Below the pieces are notes generated by a model. The model saw only the letters and a list, made by a program, of their open reading frames with translations. It was not told where the DNA came from and did no database searches. From NCBI RefSeq assembly GCF_027497495.1, contig NZ_CP114205.1:6014001-6078000 (forward strand): 64,000 nt of DNA. Direction: 5' to 3'. Shown here one piece after another: positions 7,803 to 15,914 of the stretch (the first letter of the stretch is position 1; each line of letters opens with the position of its first letter). The stretch is from Streptomyces tubercidicus (lineage in GTDB: Bacteria; Actinomycetota; Actinomycetes; Streptomycetales; Streptomycetaceae). Position numbers and translations under genes: made by a program.

Positions 7803-7876
7803 TTGTGCCCGACATTCGTTGTGCCCGACGCCGCCGGGACCGACCGGCCCGGCGGCCCCGGCTTCCGCGGGGCCCG

Positions 7877-9412
7877 TTACCGCTTCGGCACGGCCTCACC
7901 GCTCGACTCATCGACCACCTTCCGGCCGTCCAGCGGCTTCTCCAGCGTCACGGTCTTGGTGAATTCCTTAGCGATCTTCACGCAGACCTGGCCGGGCTTC
8001 TTGTCCTTGCCGGTGATCTTGGTCCGCACGGTCGTGCCGGACTCCTCCGCGCTCGCCGTGTAGACGCTGCACACCCCGCCCCAGAAGTGCAGGGTCAGCT
8101 TCTTGCCGCCGTCGCTCACGTCGTAGGACTCCAGCGCCATCGCCCCGGGCTTGCCGGACGGCTTGTGCGGCGACTGTCCCGGACCCTGCGACGCGCCGTC
8201 CTTGTGCACCAGATACTTCGGGTTCACCGCCGGGTGCGCGACCGTCGAGGTGGTGTCCGGGCCGCTGCCGGCGCCCGGCTGGCGCACCTTGTACAGCCAC
8301 GACGGCACCAGCGCCTGCCCGCCGTCCACGTACTGCACCGCGAGCCCGAAGACCGCACCGGTCACCTCGGCCGGCTTCTGCCCCTTCGTCGGGTCCGGCT
8401 GGCACCGCGCGATCCCGCCGCCCTTGCCGCCCTGGTCGCCCGTGCCCTTCCCGGCGGGCGGCGAGGGGCAGCCGGCCGGCGTGCGGCCCTTGCCCGAATT
8501 CAGCCGGTCCAGCGTCTTGTCGGCGCTCAGCACCGGATACTCCGCGCCCTTGACCGGGTTCGCCAACTGGCCGCTGCCGCCGACCACTTGACCGTCCGAG
8601 CCGACCTGGAGATCGCTCTGCCAGCCGTACGTCGGCAGCCCGCCGAGCACCGGGTTCGCGGTGACGATCCGTACCGCGCCGGACAGCCCGCCGGCGTCCA
8701 GCCGGGCGTTCTTCTGGCCGAGCGCCGCCAGTACCGGCCGCACCGCCTGCTGGGCCTTCTCCGGCGACACCGCGCCCTTGCCGCTGCTGTCGTCCTCGGT
8801 CGTGACGTCCCCGCCGCCGCGGTACGAGGGGCAGCCGGGCCGGTTCGACGGCGTACCGCCGCCGGTGCCGTCCTGGCCGGTCCCGCCCTTCGGCGAGGCG
8901 GGCAGCGCGCAGTTCGTACCGCCCGGGGTGCCGTACTGCGAATACGTCCACGCGCCCGAGCCGGTCTTGCTCACCTGCAGCACGGGGCCGCGGGAATCGG
9001 GCGTCCCGCCGGCCTGCCAGCTGCTGCCCTCCGAGCGGACCTTTCCGGCCACATCCAGCGCCTTCGCCAGCCGTTCGACCGACTCCCGGCTGATCTCGCC
9101 CTTGGGACGGTAGACCGGCGCGGAGGACGGACCGCCGGGCAGCTTCTCCACCGCCCGGTACTTCGCCCCCTGCGGATTGGGCTCACCGGCCGCGATCGAA
9201 CCGCTGCCGCCCGTGTAGCCGTCGAGCGCGAGCGGCGGCGGGTCGCCCGCGGAGCCCGTGCCGGAGCCCCCGTTGCCGGTCGCGGACGAGGCCCAGTACG
9301 CTGCGCCGCCCCCGGCCAGCAGCACCGCGGCAGCCATCGAGGCGACCACCAGCCGGGTGCGCCGCCTGCGCTCCATGGGGTTCGGGGTGTCGGTGCTGTC
9401 CTCGGTGTTCAC
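7877..9412 (-). CDS. Membrane-anchored extracytoplasmic protein of unknown function
   Basis: About 511 residues. A short cytoplasmic N-terminus (NPMERRRRTRLVV) is followed by a single membrane anchor (ASMAAAVLLAGGGAAYWA) and a long Gly/Pro/Ser-rich extracytoplasmic region. The latter has several Cys (NCALP, PGCPSY, AGCPSPP, ARCQPD) and a C-terminal domain with LHFWGGVCSVYTASAEES and PGQVCVKIAKEF that looks like a compact beta domain with a disulfide. The GTG at 9412 is chosen because AAGGAG sits 6-7 nt upstream; the frame could extend to 9460. Homologous proteins seem to occur next to the small gene at 9539 and the sugar kinase in other Streptomyces. I recognise no enzyme motif; a surface or sensory role is possible. 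Confidence 0.8.
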   Translation of the reverse strand: MNTEDSTDTPNPMERRRRTRLVVASMAAAVLLAGGGAAYWASSATGNGGSGTGSAGDPPPLALDGYTGGSGSIAAGEPNPQGAKYRAVEKLPGGPSSAPVYRPKGEISRESVERLAKALDVAGKVRSEGSSWQAGGTPDSRGPVLQVSKTGSGAWTYSQYGTPGGTNCALPASPKGGTGQDGTGGGTPSNRPGCPSYRGGGDVTTEDDSSGKGAVSPEKAQQAVRPVLAALGQKNARLDAGGLSGAVRIVTANPVLGGLPTYGWQSDLQVGSDGQVVGGSGQLANPVKGAEYPVLSADKTLDRLNSGKGRTPAGCPSPPAGKGTGDQGGKGGGIARCQPDPTKGQKPAEVTGAVFGLAVQYVDGGQALVPSWLYKVRQPGAGSGPDTTSTVAHPAVNPKYLVHKDGASQGPGQSPHKPSGKPGAMALESYDVSDGGKKLTLHFWGGVCSVYTASAEESGTTVRTKITGKDKKPGQVCVKIAKEFTKTVTLEKPLDGRKVVDESSGEAVPKR

Positions 9413-9538
9413 CGCATCGCTCCTTCGGCTCCGCTGAACATCTGACGTGCCATCCTCCATGAGGTGGACGTCGATGGGACGGAGAGGGGGCGTACACGGT
9501 TCCCCTTGGGCGCGCTCCGGCGGCCGCCGGGCGGGGAA

Positions 9539-9766
9539 TCAGTCGCCGTACTCGGACATTCCGTCCACGAGCGCGGCCGAGGAGGAGGGGACCTTGATGC
9601 CGTGCAGATCGGCGGCACGGCCGGGGGCGGGCGCGGAGTGCCGGCCGGCCTTCCAGCGGCCCGCCATCCGCGCGCAGTCGCCGCGCAGCTCGTCGAGCGA
9701 CTCCGGGTCCTGGGGGTCGGGAGAGGCGCCGTGGCGCGATGTGACGGCTTTCACAGGCTTGGTCAT
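9539..9766 (-). CDS. Small conserved-looking hypothetical protein
   Basis: A 75-residue hydrophilic protein without a signal or membrane segment. It has a helical middle (DPESLDELRGDCARMAGRW) and a tidy C-terminus (LHGIKVPSSSAALVDGMSEYGD). I believe short Streptomyces proteins with this ending occur at the same place, but this is memory, not a search. The ATG at 9766 has only a weak GGTG-type ribosome site; a TTG at 9787 is the alternative. It lies 126 bases upstream of the membrane-anchored gene on the same strand and may be co-transcribed with it. Function unknown. Confidence 0.6.
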   Translation of the reverse strand: MTKPVKAVTSRHGASPDPQDPESLDELRGDCARMAGRWKAGRHSAPAPGRAADLHGIKVPSSSAALVDGMSEYGD

Positions 9767-9925
9767 AGAGGCACCGTACGCAGCCAAGTATCGAGGAGAA
9801 AGACCTACTATTGGGTAGTTTCGGTGGTTTCAAGTGTCCGGGATGACCGAGTGCCGCGCGACCGCGCGGGGTAGCGTTTCTCTACGTCCGCCCGTCCCTC
9901 CGCCTTCCGCAGGAGCAGACCCGTC

Positions 9926-10900
9926 GTGCGTATCGCAGTCACCGGCTCCATCGCCACCGACCACCTGATGACCTTCCCCGGCCGCTTCGCCGATCAGCTG
10001 GTCGCCGACCAGCTGCATACGGTCTCCCTTTCCTTCCTGGTCGACGAGCTCGACGTCCGCCGCGGCGGCGTCGCCGCCAACATCTGCTTCGGCATGGGCC
10101 AGCTCGGCACCGAGCCGATCCTGGTCGGTGCCGCCGGCAACGACTTCGAGGAGTACCGCGCCTGGCTCGACCGCCATGGCGTCGACACCCGTTCCGTCCA
10201 CATCTCCGAGGTGCTGCACACCGCCCGCTTCGTGTGCACCACCGACGCCGACCACAACCAGATCGGGTCGTTCTACACCGGCGCGATGAGTGAGGCCCGG
10301 CTGATCGAGCTGCAGCATGTGGCCGAGCGGGTCGGCGGCCTCGACCTCGTCCTGATCGGTGCGGACGACCCCGAGGCGATGATCCGGCACACCGAGGAGT
10401 GCCGCACCCGCGGTATCCCGTTCGCCGCCGACTTCTCCCAGCAGATCGCCAGGATGGACGGCGAGGCCATCCGCACCCTCCTGGTGGACTCGGCCTACCT
10501 CTTCTCCAACGAGTACGAGAAGGGCCTGATCGAGTCCAAGACCGGCTGGACCGACGAGGAGATCCTCGCCAAGGTCGGCACCCGTGTCACCACGCTCGGC
10601 GCCAACGGCGTCCGGATCGAGCGGGTCGGCGAGCCGGTCCTGGAGGTCGGTGTCCCGGAGGAGAACGCCAAGACCGACCCGACCGGCGTCGGCGACGCCT
10701 TCCGCGCCGGCTTCCTGTCCGGTCTGGCCTGGGGCGTCGGCCTGGAGCGCGCCGCGCAGATCGGCTGCATGCTGGCGACGCTGGTCATCGAGACCGTCGG
10801 CACCCAGGAGTACGAGCTGCACCGCAGCCACTTCATGGACCGCTTCACCAAGGCGTACGGCCACGAGGCCGCCGCCGAGGTCCAGCAGCACCTGCTCTGA
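9926..10900 (+). CDS. PfkB-family carbohydrate kinase, adenosine kinase-like
   Basis: A 324-residue ribokinase-fold enzyme. It has RRGGVAANICFGMGQLG near the N-terminus (substrate side) and the catalytic PfkB signature DPTGVGDAFRAG (catalytic Asp, anion hole) near residue 255. By family and gene order it matches the M. tuberculosis adenosine kinase (Rv2202c), which lies near ctaC and erpA-like genes there as here; phosphorylation of adenosine is therefore the best guess, with other nucleosides or sugars possible. GTG start with AGGAG about 11 nt upstream, and a possible TAGCGT -10 box around 9871. It ends only 9 bases from the convergent desulfurase gene, with no room for a terminator between them. 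Confidence 0.85.
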   Translation: MRIAVTGSIATDHLMTFPGRFADQLVADQLHTVSLSFLVDELDVRRGGVAANICFGMGQLGTEPILVGAAGNDFEEYRAWLDRHGVDTRSVHISEVLHTARFVCTTDADHNQIGSFYTGAMSEARLIELQHVAERVGGLDLVLIGADDPEAMIRHTEECRTRGIPFAADFSQQIARMDGEAIRTLLVDSAYLFSNEYEKGLIESKTGWTDEEILAKVGTRVTTLGANGVRIERVGEPVLEVGVPEENAKTDPTGVGDAFRAGFLSGLAWGVGLERAAQIGCMLATLVIETVGTQEYELHRSHFMDRFTKAYGHEAAAEVQQHLL

Positions 10901-10909
10901 ACCGCCCGG

Positions 10910-12325
10910 TCAGGCGCGGCGCCGCACGACATACGCGACGCCGCGCCCGGCCGCCCGCTCACCCACGTACTCCTGGTCGCGCATGGTGCACCAGGCGGGG
11001 ATGTCCTGCCGGGCGGCCTCGTCGTCGGCGAGCACCGTCACCGTCCCGCCGACCGGCACCTCCTGGATCGCCTTCGCCAGCTCGATGACCGGGAGCGGAC
11101 AGCGCTTGCCGAGCGAATCGACGACCAGACCGGCCGGCTCGGCGGCGGCCGTCGCCGCCTGTGACTCCGCCGCCGTCTCCCGCCCCGCCACCGGGACGCC
11201 CAGCCGCTCCCGTACCGAGCGCACCGTCTCCGGCAGCACCTCCAGGAAGCGCTCCACCTCCGCCTCGGGCGTGCCGTACGGCAGCGAGACCCGCACATTC
11301 CCCTCGGACAGCACGCCCATGGCGCGCAGCACATGGCTCGGCGTCAGGGTGCTGGACGTACAGGACGAACCGGACGAGACCGAGAAGCCCGCCCGGTCGA
11401 GCTCGTGCAGCAGCGCCTCTCCGTCGACATAGAGACAGGAGAAGGTGACGAGGTGGGGGAGGCGGTGCACCGGATCGCCGACCACCTCCACATCCGGGAT
11501 CAGCTCCGGCACCCGGGTCCGGATCCGGTCCACCAGCCGCCGCAGCCGCGCCGCCTCGTCCGCGGTCTCCGGGCCAGTCCGCAGCGCGCGCAGGGACGCC
11601 GCGGCGGCCACGACCGCCGGGATGTTCTCGAACCCCGGACTGCGGCCCGACTCCCGCTCGTCCCCCGGCCCCTGCGGAGCGAACCGGGTCCCCTTACGGA
11701 CCGCGAGCAGCCCCACCCCGGGCGGACCGCCCCACTTGTGGGCGCTCGCCGCCAGCAGCGACCATCCGCCGGGCACCGGCCCCCAGGGCAGCGACTGCGC
11801 GGCGTCCACCAGAAGGGGCACCCCCGCCTCCTGGCAGAGCGCGGCCACCTCCTCGACCGGTTGTGCGGTGCCCACCTCGTGGTTGGCGGACTGGAGACAG
11901 ACCAGCGCGGTGTCCGGGCCCAGCGCGGCGGCCACGTCCCCGGCCGCCACCCGGCCCGTACGGTCCACCGGCAGCTCCGCGCAGCTGCCGCCGGCCGCCG
12001 TATGGACCTCGGCGGCGTGCAGGACGGAGGAGTGCTCGACGGCGGAGTGCAGCAGCCGGCGACCGGCGCGACGGCGGGCCGCCAGCGCCCCCGCGACTCC
12101 CGTGTGCACCGCCCGGGTCCCCGAAGGGGTGAAAACCAACTCGTCCGGGCGGCAGCCCACCGCCTCGGCCGCGGCCTCCCGCGCCGCGTCCAGCAGCAGC
12201 CGGGCCCGCCGCCCCTCGCGGTAGAGGCGGGCCGGGTCGGCCCAGCCCTCGTCCAGCGAGGCGAGCAGGGCTTCGCGGGCTACGGGGTGCAGCGGGGCGG
12301 CGGACGCCGCGTCGAAGTAGGGCAC
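10910..12325 (-). CDS. Cysteine desulfurase fused to a TusA domain
   Basis: A 471-residue fusion. Residues 1 to about 375 form a class V PLP cysteine desulfurase: an FDAAS-type N-terminus, HSAVEHSSVL, LLVDAAQSLPWG, the PLP lysine in SAHKWGGPPGVG, and the active-site Cys loop SSGSSCTSS. After an Ala/Glu linker, the last 75 residues are a TusA/SirA sulfur carrier (VVDSLGKRCPLPVIELAKAI with the persulfide Cys before Pro). In other bacteria TusA takes sulfur from IscS for tRNA thiolation or molybdenum cofactor; the fusion should pass a persulfide internally. GTG start, as the in-register ATG overlaps out of frame. Such fusions are annotated in other Streptomyces. The physiological acceptor is unknown. 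Confidence 0.92.
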   Translation of the reverse strand: MPYFDAASAAPLHPVAREALLASLDEGWADPARLYREGRRARLLLDAAREAAAEAVGCRPDELVFTPSGTRAVHTGVAGALAARRRAGRRLLHSAVEHSSVLHAAEVHTAAGGSCAELPVDRTGRVAAGDVAAALGPDTALVCLQSANHEVGTAQPVEEVAALCQEAGVPLLVDAAQSLPWGPVPGGWSLLAASAHKWGGPPGVGLLAVRKGTRFAPQGPGDERESGRSPGFENIPAVVAAAASLRALRTGPETADEAARLRRLVDRIRTRVPELIPDVEVVGDPVHRLPHLVTFSCLYVDGEALLHELDRAGFSVSSGSSCTSSTLTPSHVLRAMGVLSEGNVRVSLPYGTPEAEVERFLEVLPETVRSVRERLGVPVAGRETAAESQAATAAAEPAGLVVDSLGKRCPLPVIELAKAIQEVPVGGTVTVLADDEAARQDIPAWCTMRDQEYVGERAAGRGVAYVVRRRA

Positions 12326-12688
12326 ATACGAGACGGTAGTCCCCCCTTCCGGGGAGAGGTCCGTATCCGGCCGGGAGGGGAGGGCGGGCCCGGACCGCCG
12401 CGGTGGGCGGGGCGGTCCGGCGCCCGGTGCGGCACGGCGCTGGGCGCGGCGTCAGATGCCTGGTGAAAGCGGGTAATCGGGGTTCCGAAGGGCGTCTCCC
12501 GGAGGGCCTGGCCACCCCTTAGGGGTGCGACGCGGCGCGTTGGGCACCCTCCCCGCGCGACCCCAAATAGCGTCCAGTAGGGTTTGGTCCGCATAAACAT
12601 CCAAACCCCTGCCCGCGCCAGGGCCGGCGACCGACCAGCGAGACGGCCGCAGCCGGTCTCGCGGGCGAGACTCTCGGGAAGGCGCTAC
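12326..12688. promoter_or_regulatory. Divergent control region of the desulfurase and ctaC
   Basis: This 363-bp stretch has no convincing gene. It contains a perfect 15-bp palindrome CACCCCT-T-AGGGGTG (12513-12527) and a second inverted repeat GGGTTTGG-N13-CCAAACCC (12580-12587 with 12601-12608). A TAGGGT box (12578-12583) overlaps the left arm of the second repeat and is a plausible -10 for ctaC about 105 bases upstream of the start, though no good -35 is visible. The two repeats are candidate operators for the oxidase operon. Confidence 0.45.
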
Positions 12689-13651
12689 GTGAGTCCCAAC
12701 GGCTCCGACCGCTCGTCGCGGCGCCCGATGCGGCGGAAGCTGCCGCAGGTGCTTGCTGCGGGCCTGGTCCTGGCGACCGCGACTGGTTGCACATATAAGG
12801 ACTTCCCCCGCCTCGGCATGCCAACGCCCGTCACCGACGAGGCGCCGCGGATCCTCTCTCTTTGGCAGGGCTCCTGGGCCGCCGCCCTCGCAACGGGCGT
12901 GCTGGTGTGGGGCCTGATCATCTGGAGCGTGATCTTCCACCGCCGCAGCAGGACCAAGGTGGAGGTCCCCGCGCAGACCCGGTACAACATGCCGATCGAG
13001 GCGTTGTACACGATCGTGCCGTTCATCATCATTGCGGTGCTTTTCTACTTCACCGCACGTGATGAGAGCGCACTCCTCAAGACTTCCAAGAAGCCGGACC
13101 ACGTCGTGAACGTGGTCGGCTTCCAGTGGAACTGGGCGTTCAACTACCTGGAGAACACGGACGGCAACAAGTCGACCTCGGCCATCGACTCCAGCGCGCT
13201 CGACGCGATTCCGGACAAGTGGAAGAAGACCGCGCCGGCCGGTGCCGACGGGGTCTACGACGTGGGTACCCCGGGTACGCGGAACCCGCAGAACGGCAAC
13301 CCCGGTCCGACCCTGTGGCTGCCGAAGGGCGAGACGGTTCAGTTCGTGCTGACCTCTCGTGACGTCAACCACTCCTTCTGGGTGGTGCCGTTCCTGATGA
13401 AGCAGGACGTCATCCCGGGCCACACCAATGTCTTCGAGGTGACTCCCAACAAGGAGGGCACCTTCATGGGCAAGTGCGCCGAGCTCTGCGGTGTCGACCA
13501 CTCCCGGATGCTCTTCAACGTCAAGGTCGTCTCCCCTGAGCGGTACCAGGAGCACCTGAAGGACCTGGCGAAGAAGGGCCAGACCGGATACCTGCCGGCG
13601 GGCATCGAGCAGTCGGATCACGCCAGGAATGCGGAGATCAAGAACCAGTGA
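12689..13651 (+). CDS. ctaC: Cytochrome c oxidase subunit II (aa3)
   Basis: A 320-residue lipoprotein-type subunit II of the aa3 oxidase. It has an N-terminal signal with a Cys (ATATGC) as likely lipid site, two membrane helices (about residues 65-90 and 108-127), then the extracytoplasmic cupredoxin domain. The CuA ligands are visible: HSFW (His near 227) and CAELCGVDHSRM (two Cys, His, Met near 263-274). It accepts electrons from the c-type hemes of QcrC. The GTG at 12689 has GGGAAGG upstream; the frame is open to 12584 without a better start. Its stop overlaps the ctaD GTG by 4 nt, giving the operon ctaC-ctaD-ctaF. Confidence 0.95.
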   Translation: MSPNGSDRSSRRPMRRKLPQVLAAGLVLATATGCTYKDFPRLGMPTPVTDEAPRILSLWQGSWAAALATGVLVWGLIIWSVIFHRRSRTKVEVPAQTRYNMPIEALYTIVPFIIIAVLFYFTARDESALLKTSKKPDHVVNVVGFQWNWAFNYLENTDGNKSTSAIDSSALDAIPDKWKKTAPAGADGVYDVGTPGTRNPQNGNPGPTLWLPKGETVQFVLTSRDVNHSFWVVPFLMKQDVIPGHTNVFEVTPNKEGTFMGKCAELCGVDHSRMLFNVKVVSPERYQEHLKDLAKKGQTGYLPAGIEQSDHARNAEIKNQ

Positions 13652-15384
13652 GCATCCTCAACGAACCTCAGGGTGCCGCCGCCGATACGGCTCCGGCAGC
13701 ACCGCCCGTACGCAAGAAGCAACCCGGCATCGCTGTCGTGAAGTGGCTGACGACCACTGACCACAAGACCATCGGCACGATGTACCTGGTCACGTCGTTC
13801 GCGTTCTTCTGCATCGGCGGCCTGATGGCGCTGCTCATGCGCGCCGAGCTGGCCCGTCCCGGCACGCAGATCATGTCGAACGAGCAGTTCAACCAGGCGT
13901 TCACGATGCACGGCACGATCATGCTGCTGATGTTCGCGACGCCGCTGTTCGCCGGATTCGCGAACTGGATCATGCCGCTGCAGATCGGCGCGCCCGACGT
14001 GGCGTTCCCGCGGCTGAACATGTTCGCCTACTGGCTGTACCTCTTCGGCTCGCTGATCGCGGTGGCCGGCTTCCTCACCCCGCAGGGTGCGGCGGACTTC
14101 GGCTGGTTCGCGTACTCGCCGCTGTCGGACGCGGTGCGTTCGCCGGGCGTCGGCGCGGACATGTGGATCATGGGTCTGGCCTTCTCCGGCTTCGGCACGA
14201 TCCTCGGTTCGGTCAACTTCATCACCACGATCATCTGCATGCGCGCGCCCGGCATGACGATGTTCCGGATGCCGATCTTCACCTGGAACGTGCTGCTGAC
14301 CGGTGTGCTGGTCCTGCTGGCCTTCCCGGTGCTGGCGGCGGCGCTGTTCGCGCTGGAGGCGGACCGTAAATTCGGTGCGCATGTCTTTGATGCCGCGAAT
14401 GGCGGTGCACTGCTCTGGCAGCACCTCTTCTGGTTCTTCGGGCATCCTGAGGTGTACATCATCGCGCTGCCGTTCTTCGGCATCATTTCCGAGGTCATTC
14501 CGGTGTTCTCCCGGAAGCCGATGTTCGGTTACATCGGTCTGATCGCGGCGACGATTTCGATTGCCGGTCTTTCGGTCACGGTGTGGGCGCACCACATGTA
14601 TGTGACGGGCGGCGTGCTCTTGCCGTTCTTCGCCTTCATGACGTTCCTGATCGCGGTGCCGACCGGTGTGAAGTTCTTCAACTGGATCGGCACGATGTGG
14701 AAGGGCTCGCTGTCCTTCGAGACGCCGATGCTGTGGACGATCGGCTTCCTGATCACCTTCACCTTCGGTGGTCTGACCGGTGTCATCCTGGCCTCGCCGC
14801 CGATGGACTTCCACGTCTCGGACTCGTACTTCGTCGTGGCGCACTTCCACTACGTGGTCTTCGGCACGGTCGTCTTCGCGATGTTCGCCGGCTTCCACTT
14901 CTGGTGGCCGAAGTTCACCGGCAAGATGCTGGACGAGCGGCTCGGCAAGATCACCTTCTGGACGCTGTTCGTGGGCTTCCACGGCACCTTCCTCGTCCAG
15001 CACTGGCTGGGTGCCGAGGGCATGCCGCGGCGTTACGCGGACTACCTCGCGGCCGACGGCTTCACCGCGCTGAACACCATCTCGACGATCAGCTCGTTCC
15101 TGCTGGGCCTGTCGATGCTGCCGTTCATGTACAACGTCTGGAAGACGTCGAAGTACGGCAAGAAGGTCGAGGTCGACGACCCCTGGGGCTACGGCCGCTC
15201 GCTGGAGTGGGCGACGTCCTGCCCGCCCCCGCGGCACAACTTCCTCACGCTGCCGCGCATTCGCTCCGAATCCCCGGCGTTCGACCTGCACCACCCGGAG
15301 ATCGCAGCCCTTGACGCGCTGCACAACGGCCGTGCCTCGGAGGACGACAAGTCCCTCGCCGGCGGCAAGGAGGCGGGCAAGTGA
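13648..15384 (+). CDS. ctaD: Cytochrome c oxidase subunit I (aa3)
   Basis: A 578-residue heme-copper oxidase catalytic subunit with twelve membrane helices, reducing oxygen to water and pumping protons. Family marks include the low-spin heme His in FTMHGTIMLL, WQHLFWFFGHPEVYIIALPFFG (CuB His cross-linked to Tyr, Glu of the proton path), VWAHHMYVTGG (two CuB His) and SYFVVAHFHYVVFG (heme a3 and a His). GTG start overlaps the ctaC stop by 4 nt, and its own stop overlaps ctaF by 4 nt, indicating translational coupling. Full length. Confidence 0.98.
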   Translation: MSILNEPQGAAADTAPAAPPVRKKQPGIAVVKWLTTTDHKTIGTMYLVTSFAFFCIGGLMALLMRAELARPGTQIMSNEQFNQAFTMHGTIMLLMFATPLFAGFANWIMPLQIGAPDVAFPRLNMFAYWLYLFGSLIAVAGFLTPQGAADFGWFAYSPLSDAVRSPGVGADMWIMGLAFSGFGTILGSVNFITTIICMRAPGMTMFRMPIFTWNVLLTGVLVLLAFPVLAAALFALEADRKFGAHVFDAANGGALLWQHLFWFFGHPEVYIIALPFFGIISEVIPVFSRKPMFGYIGLIAATISIAGLSVTVWAHHMYVTGGVLLPFFAFMTFLIAVPTGVKFFNWIGTMWKGSLSFETPMLWTIGFLITFTFGGLTGVILASPPMDFHVSDSYFVVAHFHYVVFGTVVFAMFAGFHFWWPKFTGKMLDERLGKITFWTLFVGFHGTFLVQHWLGAEGMPRRYADYLAADGFTALNTISTISSFLLGLSMLPFMYNVWKTSKYGKKVEVDDPWGYGRSLEWATSCPPPRHNFLTLPRIRSESPAFDLHHPEIAALDALHNGRASEDDKSLAGGKEAGK

Positions 15385-15779
15385 AGATCCAGGGCAAGAT
15401 GTTCATCTGGCTCTCCGTCTTCGTCCTCGCCATGGCGATCGTCTATGGCGTCTGGTCGAAGGAGCCCGCGGGTACCACCGCACTGTTCCTCGCCTTCGGC
15501 CTGTGCATCATGGTCGGCTACTACCTGGCCTTCACGGCCCGGCGGGTCGACGCGGGTGCGCAGGACAACGAGGACGCCGAGGTCTCGGACGACGCCGGTG
15601 AGCTGGGCTTCTTCAGCCCGCACAGCTGGCAGCCGCTGTCCCTGGCCGTCGGTGGCGCGCTCGCCTTCATGGGCGTCGTCTTCGGCTGGTGGCTGCTGTA
15701 CTTCTCCATGCCGGTGATCCTCGTGGGCCTGTTCGGCTGGGTCTTCGAGTACTACCGCGGCGAGAACCGCACGCAGTAA
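15381..15779 (+). CDS. ctaF: Cytochrome c oxidase subunit IV, actinobacterial type
   Basis: A 132-residue integral membrane subunit particular to actinobacterial aa3 oxidases. There are four hydrophobic segments: two N-terminal (MFIWLSVFVLAMAIVYGVW; TALFLAFGLCIMVGYYLAF), a polar acidic loop, and two C-terminal (LSLAVGGALAFMGVVFGWW; FSMPVILVGLFGWVFEYY). GTG start overlaps the ctaD stop by 4 nt. It probably stabilises subunit I. A strong hairpin ends the operon just downstream. Confidence 0.93.
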   Translation: MKIQGKMFIWLSVFVLAMAIVYGVWSKEPAGTTALFLAFGLCIMVGYYLAFTARRVDAGAQDNEDAEVSDDAGELGFFSPHSWQPLSLAVGGALAFMGVVFGWWLLYFSMPVILVGLFGWVFEYYRGENRTQ

Positions 15780-15798
15780 TCACGGCGCTTGGCCGCAG

Positions 15799-15836
15799 GG
15801 CGGGCCCGGACACCTCAACAGGTGTCCGGGCCCGCC
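15799..15836 (+). terminator. Terminator of ctaCDF
   Basis: A perfect 17-bp stem (15799-15815 with 15820-15836) with a CAAC loop lies 19 bases after the ctaF stop. Confidence 0.9.
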
Positions 15837-15914
15837 GCGTTTGGTGGCGCGGGTCCAGACCCGTTTGCAGTCCTCCAGCGCGCTGAGACAGGTGATTCTT
15901 CATATTTTTGGGGC

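Noticed and set aside
13618..15324. Open frame of 568 codons on the minus strand
   Set aside because: Antisense to ctaD; a high-GC shadow with no recognisable family.
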